Part shown: positions 56,998 through 64,000 of the stretch, piece after piece
Layout of the letters: every line of letters starts with the position of its first letter
Numbering within the stretch: the first letter of the stretch is position 1
Origin: Cylindrobasidium torrendii FP15055 ss-10
Lineage: Eukaryota; Basidiomycota; Agaricomycetes; Agaricales; Physalacriaceae
Reading direction: 5' to 3'
Assembly: GCA_000934385.1 (NCBI GenBank)
Contig: KN880466.1
Span: 91,715 to 155,714, forward strand
Length of the DNA: 64,000 bases
Notes under the pieces: generated by a model
What the model saw: only the letters and a program-made list of their open reading frames with translations
Database searches by the model: none
What the model was told of the DNA's origin: nothing
Made by a program: the position numbers and the translations under genes

Positions 56998-57340
56998 GGC
57001 TCAGTCCACTGACAGTGGCTGAGGGAACAAAGGAAACATGAATCAGACCGGATGCTCTAGCCTCTCGATCGTCACGTCACGTACGGACTGTGACCCACTT
57101 CAAATTGGATCCACAGCCAAGGGAGCTAGACGCCTGTACTCAGCCAGATTCACTCATATTTGAAGTTGTAATCCAATATTCCCATCCACAGGGCATACAT
57201 AAGAAACTACGCGCGTACAGTGAAGGGCGACAAAATTGCAAGTTGCTAGGCATACAGGGTAAAAAGACAGCGAATAAATATCATTAACCAACAAGTAGGG
57301 GAAAGGCAGATTTCCTCTCAGAGAGTACCCAAAAAACAGG
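56998..57340. other. Intergenic region between an F-box gene and the 3' end of MBP1
   Basis: 343 bases, containing the F-box promoter and the 3' UTR of the MBF factor gene. Nothing else recognised. Confidence 0.4.
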
Positions 57341-59749
57341 TCACAATATCCCTTCGCGAACCTGTATCATCAGTGAGCAAAAACGCTGCAAACGCAGTTA
57401 AGCCCAGACGCACCTTCTGCATAAAACCAGAGACGCGGTTGATGTCCACCACCTGGTCCTCGCTCTCCACCGCCGCAACCAGGCTCTCCAGCATCTCTTC
57501 TACCTTGTCGACTGGCACACCCGTGCAGAGCGCGACAATCTTCCGACACATAAACTCCTTCTCAGCACTCGCACCTTTCAACCCCTTCATCCTATTCGCA
57601 ACAATCTCCGTCATGCGATCATTCCACATTTTGATTCGCCTTAGTCGAATGAGCGACTGCAGGTCGTTTGTTTGTGGTATGATAGGGTCTGCGTCGATAG
57701 CAATTGAAGGTGCTTGTGTCCCAACCATTGTCGATGACAATCCCCGGAATCGGAATGCTGGATTCTTCGACTCCGCCGCAGGGTCTGTATCATCGCCTCC
57801 CCTGCCAGTCCAGTCGAATTGAACTTCTTCCACCAGAGCTCGGTCTACATTTCTCGCACGTTGAGCTACCATGTCAAGTTCTGCACACTTGGCCTGCCAA
57901 ATTTGAATGTGTTTGCGCTGTTCACTGAGCTCTCGCGTCGCAGCACGTAGGTGAGCCTGCGTGACATCGAGGGAATCTTGCTTTGATTTAATTTCAACTT
58001 GGAATTCCTGAGTGAGGCCGTTGATCATGTCTTTCATATCTGCTATCACGTCTTGTCCTTTCTGTACCGGCAAAGATGCGGTGGACCTCAAAGACGCGAG
58101 GAGGTCTTCTTGTTTGTTGTTCGGATTGAGCTCCTGGGAAGAAGTGAGCAATATTAGAGATAGCGAAAACAGACTGTGTACCTCGCTCTCGACCCCAAAA
58201 TCTCCCGCGCGCAGACCAAGTTTATTGAGCAGGGTTTTGTTCGCCCCGATGTCGACGAGAGTCCGAACCAGTGAACGGCTGCCAACCCTGGCGGCAACGT
58301 TGAGAGCAGTATCTCCGTGCTCGTCTTGAAGATCAATTATTTTGCTGAAGTCACCTTTCTCCTTCTCCGCAATCCAAAGTACAATTTGGTCCAAGTAATA
58401 GCGCGCGATGGGAGCACGGCCCTTAACACCAGCGATGGCGACAATATGATGAAGGACACTCTTACGAGAAGTATCCAAAGTAAGGATTGACTTTGCAAGA
58501 CCGAAACCAAGGAGCTGCTGCATGCTTTGTGCGTCGTAGCAGTGCGTCGAGAGGATGGTTCTCATCAACGCCGTTTCGCCCAGATGGTTCCCCCGGTGTA
58601 TATCTGCCCCCTGGCTAATAAGCAAGGCGACTGTGTTCATGCGCGATAGTGCAGCTGCAAGGTGCAGTGCCGTGTGTCCTTGGTCGTCAATGATGGTGTC
58701 TACGTCCTGGCCAGATACATCTCGAAGAATGTTGAGCACTGTCGTCGGGTCATCCGACTGACAGACTGCGGTGACAATTGCAGCCCGGCGGGTATCTTTG
58801 AGGGGGATGGTGGGGTCGATATTGCGAGGGATGGAGGGCTTGGTAGCGAGACGAGGGGTAGTCTCCACAGCGTATCTATCACCGACTGACGGCTCTGGGG
58901 TCAGGCCCGTACGCGCTCTCTTCGGAGCGGAAGGAATGTCTTCTGAGTTTGTCCCAGGTCCTTCGGTAACATCTCCCATAACCACGTCGGCTCCTGCATC
59001 GTCTGAACGCGTTCGTTTGAGGGAGGCCTGTGGTGTCGGTTGGATTGGAGGCGGGGTTTGAGAATACGGGGAGCGGGAATACGGGTTGGAGGGCGGCCTA
59101 TTGACGGCAAAGGATGATGAGGATGGGGTAAAGAGACCCTGAGCGCGCCCTTGGTTCAAGAGACGCAGAGCAGAGCCTGGCATGATCGGTGGGGGCTGGC
59201 CGCCGCCAAAGTAGTTCGGGGGTAATGTGCCATATGAGCCAGCTGCAGAGAGCGGACGGGGAGATCCAGCGATACTGGGTGCGCCAACCGGCAGTGCACC
59301 GAGTGTATGAGTTGATGGCTGAAAGTCGAACAAGGGTGCTAGCAGAGGGGCGACGCCGTACTGCATCGAGATGTCGCGACCACGGTCCAGTGGAATCCTA
59401 CTAGGCATAAGCCGCTTTCCAAAGGCCGGAAAATAACCCGCACCATGTGCCCTGATATTTGCCGTATCCTCCTTGAACAATTTCGTGCTTGCCAGGAAGG
59501 ATCTCTTTTTCGAGGATCTTGGTCCGCCGACCCTTGTCTACGCCTGCCACCTTGAGTATCTGCGTCGCATTCACATATGAGTCTGTTCTCCGACGCATGA
59601 CAGCAATCCCTCTGATCATGCACTCGTATACCTGCGCCTGTCAGCGCAACAACGAACATGGGACAATCCTCACGCACCTGCACTGAGGAATACACCGCAT
59701 TGTATATTTTCACGGCCGGCTGGTTCGCCACGGGTCGTCCGGCCTGCAT
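57341..59749 (-). CDS. MBP1: APSES/ankyrin cell-cycle transcription factor Mbp1 (MBF subunit, 738 aa)
   Basis: Exons 59749-59678, 59631-59444, 59397-58182, 58133-57414 and 57361-57341. The KilA-N/APSES DNA-binding domain occupies about 10-95: [68 protein letters not shown] Pro/Ser-rich linker with the basic patch PKRAR follows, then ankyrin repeats (about 300-490; [32 protein letters not shown]), a coiled coil (about 540-600) and a C-terminal helical region ending QKVREGIL. Mbp1 pairs with Swi6-type partners to drive G1/S genes through ACGCGT-like boxes. The last intron (57413-57362) restores the family's C-terminus; reading through it gives a different, Phe-rich end. Confidence 0.93.
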
Positions 59750-59788
59750 CTCGAAATATCGGGCGAAGTGATAGTGCGAAGACGAGGC

Positions 59789-59808
59789 GACGCGACGTGA
59801 CGCGATGT
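59789..59808. repeat. Tandem 10-base ACGCGA repeat in the MBP1/MYND divergent promoter
   Basis: Two adjacent copies, GACGCGACGT and GACGCGATGT, differ at one base and are spaced exactly one helical turn apart. ACGCGA is one base from the MBF site ACGCGT. The repeat sits in the 110 bases between the start codons of MBP1 (minus) and the MYND gene (plus). Confidence 0.6.
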
Positions 59809-59859
59809 GAGGGGAACCAGTGTTTGATCCGAGTTGCCGAGGGCTGAACCAGGACCACC

Positions 59860-61985
59860 ATGGATGAACACTATGTACCTGCCGCGATCCTCCTGGTACG
59901 CCTCTATGGCATGCTTGCTATCTTTTCTCTCGTTAAACTGCGGGTAGAATGCTTTCGACGATCCCGTGATTGCTCTTATAGACCGATTTGGCACTGATGC
60001 CGCCTCAAATCCTACACCTGCCCGTGTAGAGGCACTCTTCGACGCCATTCGTCCCAGACTCCTGAATTCCCATCCAACAATAGAGCTGATTCATAACCCA
60101 AAACAGCTGCAAATATGGGCTGCCTGTGCATGTAACCTCTGCGAGCTCTTTCGTGTTCGCCGCCGCAACATGCAGACCCATCCGCGTCTCCAGGCAATAC
60201 TCTCCAATTTTTGGAGATCTTTCCGGGGATGGATTGAGCGTTTATTTTCTCTTGTTGTTGAGATGGACATCGAAGAGAGTGAGCTATGCGTAACGGCCGC
60301 AGGCCTTCATGACATATGGGATGTGGTCGGTTTCTTCAGGTTTGTGATAACTCAAACTGAGGAAGACCTCATAGTAAACTTACGGTCAACCGCAGTATCT
60401 TCATTGCAGAGGTCACTCGATTCCCGCAGAAGGTACGAGAGCTGGAGAACTCTTCCCACCATGCCCTTCAAATACGTCTCTGGATCAAGATAAGAGGATG
60501 TTCACGGCCAAGGCGGGAGGCGGAAGAGATGATTGGCGAGGTGCTTGACTGCCTAATGCCAATACTTGAGCGTTCCCAACGGAACGATCTGTATAGCGAT
60601 GCAACTGCTTCCTTCAGTCCCGAGTTCATGCTTCATTGCTTACATCGAACAATTTCGCGGATACAGAGCCCAGAATATGGAAAATCGAAATGGGCGGGAG
60701 GTATGATAGGCATGTATCGGACAAGGACGCAACTGACGTCCCATCCAGGTGACGACTGGGCCAGCTGCCTGACATTCACCGGAACCGTGACTACCCAGTC
60801 AGACGAGGTGTTTTTGTTGTACAACGCAAATCGTTGCCTCTTTTGGGAAATTACAGCATTTCGCTACCAAGTGGCTGGAAGCTCTGAAATCCACGGTTCA
60901 GCCGCCTACTACAACTTCTGGCCTCTTGTGGTTCAAGGGATTCTTCGAATATTTAACGACTCACCTCTTTGGATGCCTCAGGCCATTGATGCTGGGTTTT
61001 TGGACTTTTTCTACCGCAGTCGCATTCACCTCCAAGTCATCGAGGAAACGAGCCCACCGCCTTTAACCCCCGGAGCAACGACTCACGGGATGATGACAAA
61101 GGTTCTCGACGAGCTGTCGGCGGGTCTCATTCACCGAAGTGTCCTTCGAAAGACACGCGGCGCAATGCGCTACCTTCGCAAAAAACACGGTGACACTGCA
61201 GTCGATGAGGCATTCGCTTCATTCCCGCGCCTCCAAAGGTCTTGGAAATATCTCATCCAACGCCTATCGGACTTTGAGAACTTTCGAAATGTCCTAAAAG
61301 ACATCGGCGAGGATATCACCGATTGCGCAAATCCTAGCGTTTGTCACAACCTTCTATTGGTCGTGAATATTGTGTGGCTGATAAGCTCTACAGTGCGAAA
61401 GTACAGAGGCCTGTTTGCTGCGATGTGGTGGATGCCAACAGGTGTTTTACTGCTCATCTAGTTGTCGCAAAATAGCCTGGCAAGATCACCGTCTCCAATG
61501 TAAAGAGGACACGGCGCTGCGCGCAAAGGGTGCGTTTTCCTGATCTTGCTTTTTTACGCTGATGCATACCTTTGTTATAAGGTGATGTTCGCAGACTTGA
61601 TGATCGCAGCAAAGCCTTCGCGGTTGAGTATGCCGAGCATCTTCTGACTAGGGTCGATGAATACCAGGATAAATGGGAAGAAGCTATCGAGATATACACG
61701 AGCACCGGCATACCACGACACCTGCTGGTAGCTGATTTTGATTTCACCAAGAAACCGTTCACTTTGTGTGCAGGGAACGGCATGAGTACATTGTACAGGG
61801 ACAACGAGGATTGGGAGACCGAAGTACAAGCCGCGAGCGAGGAGGATTGCCAACTAGTACACATCACTATCCCTTTTGTGGTGCATAGGCCGTCGAGAAT
61901 ATTGGTGGCTTTGGATATCGGTCATGGCAGTACTGGCTCTAAACACTCCGATTCTCCTACCAAGCGACCTAGACTTGGGCTTTGA
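59860..61985 (+). CDS. MYND zinc finger protein (620 aa)
   Basis: Exons 59860-59895, 59948-60339, 60396-60700, 60749-61338, 61394-61529 and 61582-61985. The long N-terminal part is helical and fits the extended domain found in many agaricomycete MYND proteins (PARVEALFDAIRPRLLNSHP, GLHDIWDVVGFF, FPRLQRSW). The MYND finger starts at about 437: CANPSC, then RCGGCQQVFYCSSSCRKIAW, then QDHRLQC, so all zinc ligands are present. A C-terminal region with TSTGIPRHLLVADF and a basic KRPRLGL end follows. Such proteins are abundant in mushrooms and of unknown function; MYND fingers bind Pro-rich peptides. Introns 61339-61393 and 61530-61581 are both needed to rebuild the finger. Confidence 0.85.
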
Positions 61986-62210
61986 AAAATGACATTCGCG
62001 CTTTGGGGGGCAGACTATGAGTGCGATCTACGAGAACAGCATGAAACTGAATTCGGACGTCTGAGATCGATGGTTGGTGCACAATTGCACTTCATCGCGA
62101 ACACGCCAGAAAAGCTATGTGTGTATGCATTCAAAAGAGCAAACGCGATATAAGATGGGAGTGGAAATAAGAATACATTGGTGTTATCTTTCAGAAAAGG
62201 TCATGACAGA

Positions 62211-63350
62211 CTAGTGGCCATCGTCAGGGCTCTGTGTTTGTGCCTTCGCTATGTCCTCTGCGACTTCCCATACATCTCGCTCTTCTGGCAGGGGATACCG
62301 CCAATCATAATCCACCCCAAGAATTCTATCCTCGCATCCGAGACGCTGCTCCCCGACTCGTGCTTGTCGGCAGGAAGACCTGACCATTGCAAATCGAGGA
62401 TCTCGAGTCGGCACTATCGGTGCTTTGTCGACGTGGTGGGGCAGAACCACAGCGAAAACACGCAGCGTTGCCCCGCAAGCTACCTCATCCTCGGTCCCCA
62501 TCTTTCGTCTTCCCTCGAGGACGTCAGTTGCGAATGCGCACAGGGAATCTAGTCCAATAGCAAGCATCGGAACGACGGCGAAGTGCGTGATCACTGGCGT
62601 TTGCTTCAGTATCCACAAACAGTATTCCATCTCAACAGACGAGAAGGTGCAGCATCCAATGCTGAAGTGTGTCAAGCCTGCCAATCCTGTCTCCGCTCCA
62701 GCAAGCTCGGAGAAAGGTGAAGGCTGGAGCAAAACATGTAGTCGTCGCAAGGAAGGACTATATCCTCCACTCTTCCCAAGTACGCCGAGTACGTTCTGCA
62801 TCTCCTCCACAGCTCCATACCAGACCAGGCTACGAAGAGATTGGAATGACGCAAAAAGGCGCGATGTGGATTTAATCAGATCTTCTCGGGACTCGAACTG
62901 CTTGACAGTCTGCGGCAGGACGGGTGAATACATGTCGTGGTTGGCGACAGACTCCGACCAAATTAGCGTTCTCGTCCACCTTGTCCGTTCGTTGGAGTTG
63001 TCCATGAAGTTCCGCTTCTGGAGTTCCGAGCGCAGAATGACAGTATGGTAGAGTAATGGCTCCAACCTGAACAAAGACAAGATCTGTGAGCCGACTGTAC
63101 GACTGTAGAGACGGCGGGCGGGCGCGAGGTGCCGTAGGGCAAGATGAACGCACCACTGCTTGACGCGCTGGGATACAAGTAACCAGCGGCGCGCACTAGT
63201 ACGGTCGAGTACAGCGCCCCATTCCAGAATACTCCGCGAAATGTCCAATGGAAGGCTCTGTATGCAACTTGCAAGGCGCGTCGATGGGGCCTGGAATGCT
63301 CGAGGGGATGCCGAATGTTCAGCAAACAGAGCAGAACCTGAGGGCGACAT
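62211..63350 (-). CDS. F-box-like protein, agaricomycete type (379 aa)
   Basis: Single exon, ATG at 63350. An F-box-like region lies at about 28-75 (SCIQSLPLDISRSILEWGAV, then WLLVSQRVKQW). The following region is leucine-rich without clear repeats (SLRRLHVLLQPSPFSELAG, GLTHFSIGCCTF). The last 100 residues are charged, with C and W residues (ILGVDYDWRYPLPEERDVW). This layout is common among small mushroom F-box-like proteins. Partner and substrate unknown; the F-box is weaker than in the other three genes. Confidence 0.7.
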   Translation of the reverse strand: MSPSGSALFAEHSASPRAFQAPSTRLASCIQSLPLDISRSILEWGAVLDRTSARRWLLVSQRVKQWCVHLALRHLAPARRLYSRTVGSQILSLFRLEPLLYHTVILRSELQKRNFMDNSNERTRWTRTLIWSESVANHDMYSPVLPQTVKQFESREDLIKSTSRLFASFQSLRSLVWYGAVEEMQNVLGVLGKSGGYSPSLRRLHVLLQPSPFSELAGAETGLAGLTHFSIGCCTFSSVEMEYCLWILKQTPVITHFAVVPMLAIGLDSLCAFATDVLEGRRKMGTEDEVACGATLRVFAVVLPHHVDKAPIVPTRDPRFAMVRSSCRQARVGEQRLGCEDRILGVDYDWRYPLPEERDVWEVAEDIAKAQTQSPDDGH

Positions 63351-64000
63351 CTTCTCGTTGGTGAGGGTGGGAGGGAAAGTGGAGTAGGGCCACAGTAGTG
63401 TTATGTCGACGTCGCCTGATAGAGTCAGCTGCCAATGTCAATGCAGGACTTGTGGCTTGCGGCGGATGGCAGTCTCAGTATTCGTGGATCGTGATGTGCT
63501 TCCGCTGCGCTAACACGTTTACTGCACCGTTCGAGTTGGACAGGGGAGACGATGAGTTGCTCGCAGCTGGTACGGTCCACTTATAAAGTGGCTGGGGCCA
63601 GGATGGAGTAAACATTTCCAGTCAAAATTCATCTAGCCGCGTATCGGCCTCTGCGGATTGACGAATAACCATGGCGTTAGGCCGTTCGGTGGCGGATACC
63701 GCTCTGGGCTCGGCGCCGCGGGTCCATCATGAGATATCGCATTTGAAGAGTCCTACATAATGAAAGCGGACTAAAAAGCGAGCGTCAGTGGGCGATTAAT
63801 GAAGGTGTAGTACGTACGTACGTGCGAGTGGCGCTAAGAAGTCCACCCTTCGGCTGGATTTCGGGTTCCCGAGCTCATAGTCACAGAAGGAGGCTGAATT
63901 TGATATGATAGCTCGCATACAGAGTTTGCCACCTCGTGACGTGACATCATTCTCGCCCAAAGCAGCACAACGACAGCGCCGCGGGCGCACTGCACTTCGG
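63351..64000. other. Terminal intergenic region
   Basis: 650 bases up to the window end, upstream of the last gene. I see no supported exon. A short ACGT microsatellite (TACGTACGTACGT) lies at 63811-63823. Confidence 0.4.

Noticed and set aside
63811..63823. ACGT microsatellite
   Set aside because: Three units only; too short to mean more than chance.

Overview
This is a gene-dense window of a filamentous basidiomycete nuclear genome, most likely an agaricomycete. The evidence: almost every gene is cut by very short introns (about 42-60 bases, usually GTRNGY...CTRAY...YAG), F-box proteins are numerous, and there are a DUF6534-type seven-helix protein, UNC93-like and sugar transporters, a MYND protein and a DNMT5-type DNA methyltransferase. 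I reconstructed 30 protein genes and about 124 introns by hand, from reading-frame continuity, splice signals and recognised families. No rRNA, tRNA, CRISPR array or transposon was recognised.

Layout. 0-9 kb: a partial MARVEL-like membrane protein, a large disordered protein, then a divergent pair of conserved genes, TRAPPC12 (ER-Golgi traffic, minus) and SIN1/AVO1 (TORC2, plus). 9-16 kb, all minus: Clr2 (heterochromatin silencing), a secreted ferritin-like Rds1-type protein, a RibD-like deaminase and PEX7. 16-24 kb, all plus: an UNC93-like transporter, a cytochrome P450, an NDR/LATS kinase (Cot1/Orb6/Cbk1 type) and CDC123. 24-31 kb: the CHL1/DDX11 helicase, divergent from a class II sirtuin with only 53 bases between start codons, then an MFS sugar transporter. 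31-42 kb: F-box proteins, a triple-ZZ zinc protein, pantoate ligase, CRIPT, an Nnt1/Efm7-type methyltransferase and the DUF6534 membrane protein.

42.5-49.6 kb is one 10-exon gene for a 2,228-residue DNMT5: cytosine-5 methyltransferase, zinc cluster, SNF2 ATPase and RING finger in one chain. This is the most notable gene of the window. It starts with a PCNA-binding-like motif and shows no chromodomain. 50-64 kb: a CTD-interacting-domain protein, the tiny PET117 gene, a protein that I read as four tandem dsRBD-like units with a Pro/Tyr-rich tail, an F-box protein, the MBF cell-cycle factor Mbp1 divergent from a MYND protein, and a last F-box-like protein.

Combined reading (inference): the window carries two separate silencing components, Clr2 and DNMT5, so the organism probably has both heterochromatic silencing and maintenance CpG methylation. 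Several genes share short bidirectional promoters. Four introns can only be spliced in frame as GC-AG introns, and many others are multiples of three without stop codons, so ORF-only annotation hides them.
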